From contig JAZQHR010000083.1 in the NCBI GenBank assembly GCA_045540695.1, forward strand, positions 1 to 45,485: a stretch of DNA of 45,485 bases. The letters run 5' to 3'. Each line of letters begins with the position of its first letter. Positions within the stretch are counted from its first letter, which is position 1. Below the pieces are notes generated by a model. The model was not told the DNA's origin. It saw only the letters and a list, made by a program, of their open reading frames with translations, and ran no database searches. The position numbers were made by a program, and so were the translations under genes. This DNA comes from JAZQHR01 sp045540695. GTDB lineage: Bacteria; Bacillota; Clostridia; UMGS1810. This document shows positions 34,094-43,424 of this stretch, piece by piece.

Positions 34094-35155
34094 TTAATTA
34101 ACTATATTAAGATATATTATTTCATTTTCGCCATTTAGATTTGTATCAACGATAAAGTATGCGTTAACATCCAGAAAATCCCTATTTATATTATATCCGT
34201 TTGTTTTTCTATAAAACTCATATAAAAGCGATGTATCACTCACGTTAAATTCGGAGTATTTTCCATCCACATCAACAAACTTATTTCCAGTATATTTTTG
34301 TAAATCGTTAAATATAATCTTACCATTTATATAATCATAAAGATATATTTTTGCCTTGTATATTCCATTAACATTTGGTATTCTATCAAGCTTTTCATTT
34401 GAGCTTTCTACAAGCACTACTTCATTATTGGAATTAATAAGTATTGTAAGATTTTCATTTTTAGAAACATTAACGTCATAACTTATCTGTCCGTTTTTCA
34501 GGTATGCAGTACACCTATCTTTTTTTATTAACACATTAATTGTGCCTTCATCCGTTGCTATTTTTACAGTCTTAGTTGTATTTGAAAAAATAATTTGTTC
34601 AACCTTGCCGTTAATTTCCTTTACAGAATTTCTTGCATATATTTCATTTTCAACTCCGCACAAGATATTAATCAGCGACAGATATGTAACAGGCTTGTTT
34701 GGACGTAAAAACTTGGTTTTAGTTGAAATATAACCTTTACTCATCATTGTCTGATAGTATGGCAAGTACTCCTTACCAATAAGCCCGTAATCGAGATATT
34801 TGTTTAATCTGCTACTATTTTCAGCTGATTCAAGCTTCATTACATCACAAATAAGCTTTACAAGCTGCTGATTTGTAGTAACTCCATCGGCAGAAATATT
34901 TTTTACTTTAAATGCTTTTTTCAAAACATCTGTCAAATTCTCAGTTGTAACTTCAGCGTTAAGCTCAACGTTTTCGATTATTCCAAGTGTTATAAGTCTG
35001 TACAAAAAGTCAGCATTTTCAACGTCATTAAAAGCATCCGAAAAAGACATATCCGTATAATATGCTTCTTTAGGTGTGCTAAATGTCATAGCATGCGCGT
35101 TAACGCTAAATGCAAGCATAAACGCACATAATAACGCTGCTGTTTTTCTAAACAT
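34094..35155 (-). CDS. Exported protein of unknown function, SLH-like N-terminal half
   Basis: A 353-residue protein with a signal peptide (TAALLCAFMLAFSVNAHA). The first half resembles diverged S-layer-homology modules: FSDAFNDVENADFLYRLITLGII and later YLPYYQTMMSKGYIS...FLRPNKPVTYLSLINILCG have the spacing of SLH repeats but lack the full motif. The second half is beta-rich (INGKVEQIIFSNTTKTVKI), without a name I can give. It lies 32 bases before the S41 gene and 21 after argS, so it is in the operon. A cell-wall-associated accessory role is inferred from the signal peptide and its neighbours. Confidence 0.75.
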   Translation of the reverse strand: MFRKTAALLCAFMLAFSVNAHAMTFSTPKEAYYTDMSFSDAFNDVENADFLYRLITLGIIENVELNAEVTTENLTDVLKKAFKVKNISADGVTTNQQLVKLICDVMKLESAENSSRLNKYLDYGLIGKEYLPYYQTMMSKGYISTKTKFLRPNKPVTYLSLINILCGVENEIYARNSVKEINGKVEQIIFSNTTKTVKIATDEGTINVLIKKDRCTAYLKNGQISYDVNVSKNENLTILINSNNEVVLVESSNEKLDRIPNVNGIYKAKIYLYDYINGKIIFNDLQKYTGNKFVDVDGKYSEFNVSDTSLLYEFYRKTNGYNINRDFLDVNAYFIVDTNLNGENEIIYLNIVN

Positions 35156-35176
35156 AAAATATCATTCTCCGTTTTA

Positions 35177-36871
35177 TTACATTTTTTCAGGTGCAGTTAT
35201 CGCAAGAAGCTTAAGCACATTTTCAATAACAGTTTTAGCTGCTGTGATAAGGTATAGTCTTGCCTGCATAAGTGCTTCATCATCGCCCTTTACTCTGCAC
35301 GAATTGTAGAATGAATGGAAAAGAGCTGCCAAATCAAGCACGTATCTTGTAAGTCTGCTTGGTTCCATAGTATTTGCAGAAGTTTCTATCTCCTGAGGAA
35401 GAGATATAATCTTAAGTGCAAGTGCTTTTTCTTCCTCCGATGTTAAAAGTGTTAGGTTTGCATCAGTGTTAAGAGTAATATTTTCTTCCTTAAGTGAATT
35501 GATAATACTACAAATTCTTGCGTGTGCATATTGAACGTAGAAAACAGGGTTTTCATTGTTCTGTGCAATAGCAAGGTCTAAATCAAAGTCAAGGTGACTT
35601 TCTGACTGACGCATATTAAAGAAAAATCTTGCTGCATCAACACCTGTTTCGTCTATAAGGTCAGTAAGGGTAATCATCTTACCAGTTCTTTTTGACATTC
35701 TTGCCACTTCACCATTTTTTAGAAGACGTACAAGCTGCATTATAACTACTTCAAGCTTTGATGAATCAACGCCTATAGCATCCATAGCACCTTTCATACG
35801 TGCAACGTGTCCGTGGTGGTCTGCACCCCATACGTTTATAACTTTATCAAAGTTTCTTACTGCGAATTTATTTCTATGATATGCGATATCTACCGCAAAA
35901 TAAGTAGGAATACCATTATTTCTTATAAGCACCTCGTCCTTTTCACAGCCAAAGTCTGTAGTCTTAATCCAAAGTGCTCCGTCCTTTTCATAGGTTATAC
36001 CGCTTTTCTTAAGTGCATCAATAGTTTCAGCAACCTCACCATTTGCATGGATTGAGCTTTCTTTAAACCATACATCATAATCTATTCTGTATTTGCCAAG
36101 GTCACGTTTAAGGTTGTCTATATTTATAGCAAGGGCATACTCTACAAGTGCGTTTCTTCTTTCTTCTTCACTTGCGTCAAGGTATTTATCGCCATTTATA
36201 TCAATGAAATTTTGTGCGTGCTCTTTTATATCGTCTCCATGGTAACCGTCTTCTGGAAATTCGAATGCGTCCTCGCCTTTTAAAGCCTGGATATATCTTG
36301 CTTCAAGCGATTTACCAAACTTTTCAATCTGGGCACCTGCGTCGTTTATATAAAATTCCTTTGTAACGTCATAGCCTGCAGCGGACAATATATTTGCAAG
36401 GCTATCGCCAATAGCACCGCCGCGTGCATTACCCATGTGCATTGGACCTGTTGGGTTTGCCGATACAAACTCTACCATTACCTTTTTGCCTTCGCCGATG
36501 TCTATCTTACCAAAGTCTTCGCCATATTTAAGCACTGCTTTAAGTCCATCATACACCCAGTCATTTTTTAAGTAGAAATTGATAAAACCAGGTCCTGCTA
36601 TCTCGGCTCTGTCTATATATGTGTCCTCTAAATCAAATGCTTCAAGCATAAGCTCAGCAATAGCACGTGGTGGCATACCAAGTACTTTTGTAAGCTTCAT
36701 AGCAGTATTTGTAGAAAAATCACCATTTTTCTTATCCTTTGGAATTTCTGTTTCTATTTCCACAAGATGTCCCTGAGGAAATTTTATTTTTCCACTGTCT
36801 TCAAGCGTAGCAAGTGCATTACCTATAACGCCTTCTAACTGTTCGTTTATTGTAGATATAATATTTTTCAC
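35177..36871 (-). CDS. argS: Arginyl-tRNA synthetase
   Basis: A 564-residue class I aminoacyl-tRNA synthetase. The N-terminal Add-1 domain is followed by FVSANPTGPMHMGN, with HMGN (145-148) as the HIGH motif. The KMSKS motif reads ARMSKRTGK (near 380). The C-terminal DALR anticodon-binding domain is present (LTRYVLDLAALFHSFYN...RLYLITAAKTVIENVLKLL). The start is GTG at 36871, nine bases after GGGAGG, one base after the stop of the DUF1934 gene. Length and motifs fit a complete ArgS. Confidence 0.97.
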   Translation of the reverse strand: MKNIISTINEQLEGVIGNALATLEDSGKIKFPQGHLVEIETEIPKDKKNGDFSTNTAMKLTKVLGMPPRAIAELMLEAFDLEDTYIDRAEIAGPGFINFYLKNDWVYDGLKAVLKYGEDFGKIDIGEGKKVMVEFVSANPTGPMHMGNARGGAIGDSLANILSAAGYDVTKEFYINDAGAQIEKFGKSLEARYIQALKGEDAFEFPEDGYHGDDIKEHAQNFIDINGDKYLDASEEERRNALVEYALAINIDNLKRDLGKYRIDYDVWFKESSIHANGEVAETIDALKKSGITYEKDGALWIKTTDFGCEKDEVLIRNNGIPTYFAVDIAYHRNKFAVRNFDKVINVWGADHHGHVARMKGAMDAIGVDSSKLEVVIMQLVRLLKNGEVARMSKRTGKMITLTDLIDETGVDAARFFFNMRQSESHLDFDLDLAIAQNNENPVFYVQYAHARICSIINSLKEENITLNTDANLTLLTSEEEKALALKIISLPQEIETSANTMEPSRLTRYVLDLAALFHSFYNSCRVKGDDEALMQARLYLITAAKTVIENVLKLLAITAPEKM

Positions 36872-36872
36872 C

Positions 36873-37307
36873 TTATTGTGCCTCCCTGATACTTATATAG
36901 AATCTGTTTTTACCGACAGACTCATCATTTATCTCTAGTGAATATCCAACGTCTATTGTACCGCCATTATCGTCTATGTCAACATTTATCTTATCTGACA
37001 GCACACCAATAGTAAGTGCACCAAACTGTGTGTCATAATACGATGTGGTTTTCTGGTCCTTTATAAAAATCATTTGATTTGTAACTGTACCCTCTCTTAT
37101 GATTGACACCTTACCTTTGTCAACCTCAACGGTAGTGGTAGTACCCTCCATACCTGTAACATCCGACTCTTCATACACAGCGTAGTATTTGCCGTCTGTC
37201 TTATAAAACTCCCCTTCTGTAAGAAGCTCTACGTCGGTAGTATCGTCAATGGAGTATACTTCCTGCATACCCTTTATGGATATCATTACATTTTTCTTAC
37301 TATCCAT
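36873..37307 (-). CDS. DUF1934-domain protein (YwiB-like)
   Basis: A 144-residue beta-barrel-type protein of the DUF1934 family. The pattern VMISIKGMQE, LLTEGEFYKTDGKYYAVYEES at mid-N, IREGTVTNQMIFI, and GALTIGVLSDKI matches family members beside argS in many Firmicutes. Biochemical function is unknown. The gene-order link with argS is itself strong support for the call. It lies 12 bases after murI and one base before argS. Confidence 0.9.
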   Translation of the reverse strand: MDSKKNVMISIKGMQEVYSIDDTTDVELLTEGEFYKTDGKYYAVYEESDVTGMEGTTTTVEVDKGKVSIIREGTVTNQMIFIKDQKTTSYYDTQFGALTIGVLSDKINVDIDDNGGTIDVGYSLEINDESVGKNRFYISIREAQ

Positions 37308-37319
37308 TTATCTTTCCCC

Positions 37320-38129
37320 TTAATAATTTTCTATATCAATTTTTTCTACAAGTCCATCTATGCTTTCTTCCAAAAACACACCGGCAAGCTTTGAAAAACC
37401 AGAAACATTATCGCTTACAAAGTACATATACTGTTTATCTTGTTTTTCCTCTGCCAGCATATCATTGTCAGATAAAAATTTGCTTACATATTTTGCTGTC
37501 TGGGCACCAGAATCAATAAGCTTAACCCCATCACCCACTATACCTTTAACGGTATTTTTTAGTATTGGATAATGTGTACAACCCAGGATAAGTGTATCTA
37601 TATCCTTTTCGATAAGCGGATTTAGGTAGTCTGTTGCTACAAGTCTTGCCACCTCGGTATCGGCATAGCCGTTTTCCACTATCGGTACAAACAACGGACA
37701 AGCGTTAGTATAGACATTTATGCTCTTATCTTTTTCTCTTATCTTATGTACATATTTTCCGCTGTTTATAGTTCCTGAAGTACCTATTACACCGATGTTT
37801 TTATTTTTTGTAACGCTAAGTGCTTTTTCAACAGATGGTTCTACCACACCAACCATTGGAACGTCATACATATTTTTTACAATTGGAAGTGCTACAGTAC
37901 TTGCTGTACCGCAAGCGATGATTATCATTTTTATATCATAAGACATAAGAAAATTTATATCATCTATAACATACTTCACTATCGTTTCGTCCGAACGTGA
38001 ACCATACGGCACTCTTCCGGTGTCGCCAAAGTACACAATATTTTCGTTTGGAAGGACCTTCTTTAGCTCTTTAACTGTTGTAAGACCGCCAAGTCCCGAG
38101 TCAAACACGCCAATATATCTATTGTCCAC
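37320..38129 (-). CDS. murI: Glutamate racemase
   Basis: A 269-residue PLP-independent racemase that makes D-glutamate for peptidoglycan. The opening GVFDSGLGGLTTVKE has the Asp/Ser of the active site (10-11). Catalytic cysteines are Cys73 (ACGTAS) and Cys184 (GCTHYP). The first motif has Gly where the common form has Asn (ACNTAS), an unusual but compatible change. GDTGRVPYG is the other family motif. The start is GTG at 38129, nine bases from a GGAG site, six bases after the ddl stop. Confidence 0.95.
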   Translation of the reverse strand: MDNRYIGVFDSGLGGLTTVKELKKVLPNENIVYFGDTGRVPYGSRSDETIVKYVIDDINFLMSYDIKMIIIACGTASTVALPIVKNMYDVPMVGVVEPSVEKALSVTKNKNIGVIGTSGTINSGKYVHKIREKDKSINVYTNACPLFVPIVENGYADTEVARLVATDYLNPLIEKDIDTLILGCTHYPILKNTVKGIVGDGVKLIDSGAQTAKYVSKFLSDNDMLAEEKQDKQYMYFVSDNVSGFSKLAGVFLEESIDGLVEKIDIENY

Positions 38130-38135
38130 TCAAAA

Positions 38136-39197
38136 TCACTCCTCAAACGCAATGTCTATAAGTTCATCAAGTATTTCAGAATATGTCATACCTGTTTCCA
38201 TCATAAGCTTTGGATACATACTTATGTTTGTAAAACCAGGAAGTGTATTTATCTCATTAAGCTTTACTGTGTCATTATCCTCATTAACAAAGAAGTCTAC
38301 TCTTGATAATCCCTTACCGTCAAGTGCTTCAAACACCTTTACAGCTGTATTTCTTACTCGTGATTCAATGTCACCTTTAAACGAAGCCGGTATTACAAGC
38401 TTACTTTGAGATGCATCAGAATACTTTGATTCATAATCGTAAAACTCACTGTCAGGAAGGATTTCACCCACGCGAGATGCACGGATATTACCGCGATTGC
38501 CTATTACAGCACACTCAACCTCGCGTCCGGTTAAAAACTCCTCTACGATAACCTTACGGTCAAATTTAAATGCTTCATTTAGTGCATTTACAAGTGATGC
38601 TCTGTCCTTTGCCTTTCCTATACCAATAGACGAGCCTGCATTTGCCGGTTTAACAAATGCGGGATATCCAAGCTTTTTCTCGATATTATCGCAAATCACA
38701 TCAACATTTTTCATTTCATAATTATGTACAACTATCCAGTCTGCCTGGTCAATGCCTGCATTTGCCATAACAACCTTTGTATATGCCTTATCCATACCCA
38801 CGCATGATGTAAGCACGCCTACGCCAACATATTTGATACCTGACAGCTCCATAAGTCCCTGAACAGTACCATCCTCGCCGTTTGCTCCGTGAAGCACAGG
38901 AAAAACCACATCAACATGCACCTTACTGTACTTATCGCCATCAAGCACAAGTATAGAGCTATCGTTAGTGCCGTGTGACACCTGAACACTTTTAAGCGAT
39001 GGTCTATACCAATTGTCCGGTGCTATATCCCCTACATCGCCATCATACAGATACCATTTACCATCCTTGGTAATTCCTATCATCATTATGTCATATTTAT
39101 CTTTATCAAGATTATTGATAACTGAAGTTGCTGATTTTAATGATACTTCATATTCAGTGGACTGACCACCAAACAATATTGCAACAGTTTTCTTCAT
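38136..39197 (-). CDS. ddl: D-alanine--D-alanine ligase
   Basis: A 353-residue ATP-grasp ligase that joins two D-Ala for peptidoglycan. LFGGQSTEYEVSLKSA is the N-terminal substrate motif. VFPVLHGANGEDGTVQG, FVKPANAGSSIGI and LNEINTLPGFT follow in order. The omega-loop segment EFYDYESKYSD has Tyr at the position that marks D-Ala-D-Ala rather than D-Ala-D-Lac ligases. GGAGG precedes the start. First gene of the wall-precursor operon. Confidence 0.96.
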   Translation of the reverse strand: MKKTVAILFGGQSTEYEVSLKSATSVINNLDKDKYDIMMIGITKDGKWYLYDGDVGDIAPDNWYRPSLKSVQVSHGTNDSSILVLDGDKYSKVHVDVVFPVLHGANGEDGTVQGLMELSGIKYVGVGVLTSCVGMDKAYTKVVMANAGIDQADWIVVHNYEMKNVDVICDNIEKKLGYPAFVKPANAGSSIGIGKAKDRASLVNALNEAFKFDRKVIVEEFLTGREVECAVIGNRGNIRASRVGEILPDSEFYDYESKYSDASQSKLVIPASFKGDIESRVRNTAVKVFEALDGKGLSRVDFFVNEDNDTVKLNEINTLPGFTNISMYPKLMMETGMTYSEILDELIDIAFEE

Positions 39198-39253
39198 AAA
39201 TTATAAGCCTCCATGTCTAGCCAAACATTCGTGTTATAACCATACTATTTTTA

Positions 39254-39282
39254 ATTATATCACAAACGCCGAACAAAATAAA
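39254..39282 (-). promoter_or_regulatory. Candidate promoter of the ddl-murI-argS operon
   Basis: A minus-strand TATAAT (39254-39259) lies about 55 bases before the ddl start. The -35 position 17 bases away reads TTATTT, a weak match. Confidence 0.5.
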
Positions 39283-39345
39283 TAGTTTTTTACAGAATTT
39301 TATTATAAATTTTTTCAAAAAAGTGTATTTTTTTTTCGAATTGTA

Positions 39346-39354
39346 TGTTATACT
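39346..39354 (+). promoter_or_regulatory. Extended -10 promoter of the dnaD-dnaI genes
   Basis: TGTTATACT is an extended -10 with only a poor -35 (TATTTT). The predicted start near 39361 coincides with a 7-bp stem, ATGCGAC (39360-39366) with GTCGCAT (39403-39409), which ends just before the GGAGG site. Confidence 0.55.
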
Positions 39355-39430
39355 GTTATATGCGACTAAAAATTACTTTATACAAGAAACATTTTTCTGT
39401 GTGTCGCATTAAATTTTGGAGGAAAAACAA

Positions 39431-40438
39431 ATGGCAGTTCTTCGTATTTCAAAAAAATCGTCAAACATACCTTTGCAGACGATTTTCATAGACAAATACA
39501 TGTGTAGTGCAAACGCTACCTTCGTAAAGGTATACATATATGCACTAAGGTTATCGTACGACCACACTGTATCAGACTTTACACTATCGGATATTGCTAT
39601 AGCTCTTGGCATACTTGAATCGGATGTAATAAGTGCATTTCGTTATTGGGACAGCGTTGGTGTGATAAAGTTTGCAGATGCTCCTGATAACGATTTTTCT
39701 TTAGAGTTTATTGAGCTTTCAGCAAAAGACGTTAAACCGATAAAGCGAGAAACCAAGAAGGAAGTTGCACCTGACATAGTTCAAGCCACCGAGAAGCCTA
39801 CATACACAGCGAAGGAAATTGCCATTTATATAGAAAAAGACAAGGGTATAAAAAACATGTATTCGCTTGCTGAAAAGATACTAAACAAGCAGCTTAGTAC
39901 AAACGATACAATAATTCTTTACAGCTTTTATGACTGGCTAAGACTTCCTAAGGAAGTAATACTTATTTTATTGGAATACTGTGTGTCGCTTGGCAAGGTG
40001 AATATGCGTTATATAGAAAAGGTGGCTATTTCATGGGCTGACCAGGAAATAAACACCATAAGACGTGCTAATAAATTTGTTAATAAGCAAAACGAAAAGA
40101 ATGCATATCTTTCAAAGCTAAAAAACATTTTCCAGATTCATGACAGAGATTTTACAGAATACGAGCTTAAATTCATTGACGAATGGACAAGCACTCTTAA
40201 GGTAACCGAGGATGAAATAAAGCAGGCTTACGAGCTTACTGTGATAAACACATCAAAGCTTTCATTTCCGTATATGAATAAAATACTAAAAACATGGAAC
40301 GAAAGTGGCGAAAAAACTGCAAAGCCATCCAAACTGGTAAAGAAAACCACGTTTAACAATTATTCTAACAGCAGCGAAATAAATGATTTTGAAAAGATGA
40401 TGCTGAAAAAACGTGTAGGAATGACAAATGAGAAATAA
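39431..40438 (+). CDS. DnaD-domain replication protein
   Basis: A 335-residue protein with a winged-helix-like N-terminal region (about 15-85: FTLSDIAIALGILESDVISAFRYWDSVGVI) and two DnaD/DnaB2-type helical domains (about 125-205 and 215-295). The second ends in FPYMNKILKTWNESG, matching the conserved YIxxIL-x-x-W motif. Such proteins help load the replicative helicase at origins or restart sites. The ATG at 39431 is eight bases after GGAGG. The DnaI-like gene follows on the same strand 51 bases later, a common Firmicutes pair. Confidence 0.92.
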   Translation: MAVLRISKKSSNIPLQTIFIDKYMCSANATFVKVYIYALRLSYDHTVSDFTLSDIAIALGILESDVISAFRYWDSVGVIKFADAPDNDFSLEFIELSAKDVKPIKRETKKEVAPDIVQATEKPTYTAKEIAIYIEKDKGIKNMYSLAEKILNKQLSTNDTIILYSFYDWLRLPKEVILILLEYCVSLGKVNMRYIEKVAISWADQEINTIRRANKFVNKQNEKNAYLSKLKNIFQIHDRDFTEYELKFIDEWTSTLKVTEDEIKQAYELTVINTSKLSFPYMNKILKTWNESGEKTAKPSKLVKKTTFNNYSNSSEINDFEKMMLKKRVGMTNEK

Positions 40439-40489
40439 AAAAAGGCATTATTATTTCCCTGCATTACAAAAGAAAGGCAATAAAATAAT

Positions 40490-41491
40490 ATGTATAATCA
40501 AAAAAATATATCTGATAAAATCGCATCGGAATATCGCAAGCTTCAGCGAAACCGCGAAAAAAAGCTGGATGAAAGACTTGAATTTTTACACGGCATAGAC
40601 CCTGAATTTGAAAACATAGAACGCAAAATTTCCACACTTGGTATAACTATGGCATCTCGCATAGCAAAAGGTGGTATGCCGATTGAAAAAATCATGGAAG
40701 AAATAGATTTATCGCTTTCTACACTTAAGGCTGAAAGAGAAAAGCTATATAAAAAATACGATATCCAAGAGGATTTCCTTGAAATACCATACGAATGTGA
40801 TATGTGTAATGACACAGGTTATATGGATGATGGAAAAAAATGCAGCTGCCGAATACAAAGAGAAATAGCTCATGCAAAAGCTGCCTCTTCTATCCCACCC
40901 GAGCTTGGAAAATACACTTTTAAAGATTTCAACTTAAACTATTACAGCAAAGTTCCAAACAATCACTACGGGATATCGGCGTATGACAATATATCAAGTG
41001 TAATAAAAACCTGCAAAAAGTTTTGCGATGATTTTGAAAACAATTCAAACAATCTATACATATACGGAAACTCCGGCCTTGGAAAAACTATGCTTGTTAC
41101 ATGCATTGCAAACGAGCTTATATCAAAAAACAACATCGTAATGTACCAGACTGCTAGTAATCTTTTCAAAATCCTTGAAGGATATAAATTTGGTAAAGAT
41201 TCAAGCGAGGAAGTAAGTGTGCTATACGATCAGCTATACAACTGTGATCTGCTTATAATAGATGACCTAGGCACAGAGCTTCAGTCAAGCTTTACACAAT
41301 CAATGCTTTTTGACATATTAAACACACGTCTTATAAGCAAAAAAAGCACTATAATTAGCAGTAATCTTATAATAAACGATTTGTCAGGTACATATTCTGA
41401 AAGAATCTCATCGAGAATAATCGGCGAATATGAGCTTCTTTTGATATTTGGTGAAGATATCAGAATACAAAAGAAAAAGAATCGAGTATAA
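40490..41491 (+). CDS. DnaC/DnaI-like helicase loader ATPase
   Basis: A 333-residue AAA+ protein. An N-terminal helical region (1-100) is followed by a Cys pair (Cys103, Cys106 and Cys118, Cys120), a small zinc-binding segment as in DnaI. Walker A is GNSGLGKT (193-200), Walker B LLIIDDLG, sensor 1 IISSN, and the Arg finger candidate is in YSERISSRI. It binds DnaB helicase and loads it on single-stranded DNA. It follows the DnaD gene. Confidence 0.93.
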   Translation: MYNQKNISDKIASEYRKLQRNREKKLDERLEFLHGIDPEFENIERKISTLGITMASRIAKGGMPIEKIMEEIDLSLSTLKAEREKLYKKYDIQEDFLEIPYECDMCNDTGYMDDGKKCSCRIQREIAHAKAASSIPPELGKYTFKDFNLNYYSKVPNNHYGISAYDNISSVIKTCKKFCDDFENNSNNLYIYGNSGLGKTMLVTCIANELISKNNIVMYQTASNLFKILEGYKFGKDSSEEVSVLYDQLYNCDLLIIDDLGTELQSSFTQSMLFDILNTRLISKKSTIISSNLIINDLSGTYSERISSRIIGEYELLLIFGEDIRIQKKKNRV

Positions 41492-41507
41492 TATTAAAAA
41501 TAATTTT

Positions 41508-41540
41508 AAAAGGCTTTCTTATTAAAGAAAGCCTTTTTAC
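41508..41540. terminator. Terminator after dnaI-like gene
   Basis: AAAAGGCTTTCTT (41508-41520) pairs with AAGAAAGCCTTTT (41525-41537) around ATTA. It serves both the helicase-loader gene and the convergent WG-repeat gene. Confidence 0.9.
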
Positions 41541-41574
41541 ATCTACAAATTATATTATTTCACTGATAAATATA

Positions 41575-41880
41575 TTATCTTGTTATCAATACAGTTTTTG
41601 TAGCATCATCCCAGTCAACGTTACATTCGAATGCTTCACTTATAGCACGAACAGGAACGATTGTTCTTCCGTTCAATATTTCTGCCGGAACATCAAGTGT
41701 TATCTCTTTGTCGTTAACCTTCATTACATTACTGCCTATTTTTAGTGTAACTGTAATTCCATTGAAATTTGATGTAACTGTTTTTGTTGCATCATCCCAG
41801 TAAATGTCTGCACCGAATGCTTCAAATATAGCACGCATTGGTACTAGAGTTCTACCCTCTTTTATAATAGGTGTCTGGTC
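41575..41880. repeat. Near-identical 306-bp repeat, copy A (CuAO-N coding)
   Basis: Matches 43119-43424 with nine differences by eye (about 97%), no gaps. It encodes the stalk domain of both tandem genes. Ninety-four bases at the 5' ends (42960-43053 and 44525-44618) are also near-identical, with five differences; the middles are much more diverged. Confidence 0.9.
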
Positions 41881-43053
41881 GAATGCAATTTCTTCGCCGT
41901 CAAGTTTAACATTAACATCCTTAATTTTTCCGATAGCAATTTCTCCATCTCTGTCAAATGAAAAAATGTCTAATTCTTCACAATATTGTATATCAACATA
42001 CTCACCCAAAGGAACAACCATTTCGCCACTTATAGTTAACAAACCTTTTGTTTTCCATGATGAATCTGTTACTTTTATATATTTATCGTCATAAATTTCC
42101 AACACCATAAGTTCGGGATCTCTAAACACTACATTGTCATTGTTATCTACAACATACCATTCGTGTGAACCATCACGAATCACAGAATATTTGCTATTTA
42201 AATCACCACCCAACGTATGCGATATACTCCAACTATTTTTGCTATAGTTTTCATACACTTTAACATCAGTAGCAGTTCCATCCATATCATATAAATAAAA
42301 ATACATAGTATCGTTCTCTTCATCAAGATAATGCACTTGAATAAAGTTATCCATACGAAGTACTGCTTTTCCTTCGATTTCAGATATAACACTTCCGTCA
42401 AGAGCACGTATGTAACTCATATTCGCTAGTTCATCATAGTACAAATATCTATCAGTTGCTGGTAGAATAGTAACATTACTTACTTCCTCTGTGTCAAGTA
42501 TAATATTTCCATCATAATCAATAAGTGCAACACAATTATAATCATCATCTAACGCTAAAACTGTTCCACTAGGACGTAAAATAGTATATTTATCAAATGG
42601 TACTATTTCATTTTCATCAGCATCTATAAGTGCAAATTTAGGTTTATCCTCCGTTTCTTTTCTAACTACAAAACGATCTTTATTTAATATGGAAATCTCA
42701 GAATATACTCCACCTTGTATTACTATTTTTCCATTCAAATCCATTATACCAACAGTATAATCTCCAGGATAATAATGTATATAACCATTTTCATCAATCT
42801 GGCTACTCAAATCATACTCGATAGGCTCAATTACAACTCCGTTATCACCTACAAGCGTTTCAACTTTCTTACCATCCTTCATCCCCTTTATAATAAATCC
42901 ATATGCAGTTGACCTCGAACCATATACAAATGTTTCAACCCCAGGTACAGGATTCATTATCCAGCTAATGTTACTTGCAAGTGCAACAGTGCTTGTTGAT
43001 GCTAAAATGCATACAACCAAAATCATTGACAAATAAAATTTTAATCTTTTCAT
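41575..43053 (-). CDS. Secreted WG-repeat protein with CuAO-N stalk (copy A)
   Basis: A 492-residue secreted protein. The signal peptide is MKRLKFYLSMILVVCILA, with cleavage expected after the ALAS region. Residues about 30-375 are WG-like beta repeats of the form ALIDxxGNxI (for example VGIMDLNGKIVI, FALIDADENEIV, VALIDYDGNIIL), which usually build a beta-propeller or ladder. The last 110 residues form a copper-amine-oxidase-N stalk domain with VPMR and VPVR cores, a wall- or matrix-associating module in Clostridia. No function is proven for this combination. It is the downstream copy of a tandem pair. Confidence 0.88.
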   Translation of the reverse strand: MKRLKFYLSMILVVCILASTSTVALASNISWIMNPVPGVETFVYGSRSTAYGFIIKGMKDGKKVETLVGDNGVVIEPIEYDLSSQIDENGYIHYYPGDYTVGIMDLNGKIVIQGGVYSEISILNKDRFVVRKETEDKPKFALIDADENEIVPFDKYTILRPSGTVLALDDDYNCVALIDYDGNIILDTEEVSNVTILPATDRYLYYDELANMSYIRALDGSVISEIEGKAVLRMDNFIQVHYLDEENDTMYFYLYDMDGTATDVKVYENYSKNSWSISHTLGGDLNSKYSVIRDGSHEWYVVDNNDNVVFRDPELMVLEIYDDKYIKVTDSSWKTKGLLTISGEMVVPLGEYVDIQYCEELDIFSFDRDGEIAIGKIKDVNVKLDGEEIAFDQTPIIKEGRTLVPMRAIFEAFGADIYWDDATKTVTSNFNGITVTLKIGSNVMKVNDKEITLDVPAEILNGRTIVPVRAISEAFECNVDWDDATKTVLITR

Positions 43054-43118
43054 TCAATTTTCTCCTAAGTATCATGTTTAAATAAAAATGTTTTATAAAG
43101 TTCCACTCAAAAATCATA

Positions 43119-43424
43119 TTATCTTGTTATCAATACAGTTTTTGTAGCATCATCCCAGTCAACGTTACATTCGAATGCTTCGCTTATTGCACGAACAGGA
43201 ACGATTGTTCTTCCGTTCAATATTTCTGCCGGAACATCAAGTGTTATCTCTTTGTCGTTAACCTTCAGTACATTACTGCCTATTTTTAGTGTAACTGTAA
43301 TTCCATTGAAGTTTGATGTAACTGTTTTTGTTGCATCATCCCAGTAAATGTCTGCGCCGAATGCTTCGAATATTGCACGCATTGGCACTAGTGTTCTACC
43401 CTCTTTTATAATAGGTGTCTGGTC
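43119..43424. repeat. Near-identical 306-bp repeat, copy B (CuAO-N coding)
   Basis: Partner of 41575-41880. The high identity at the ends but not the middle suggests recent gene conversion or selection for shared secretion and anchoring modules. Confidence 0.9.

Noticed and set aside
36873..37307. T-box leader for argS
   Set aside because: argS starts one base after the preceding gene and has no leader; no T-box sequence is visible.
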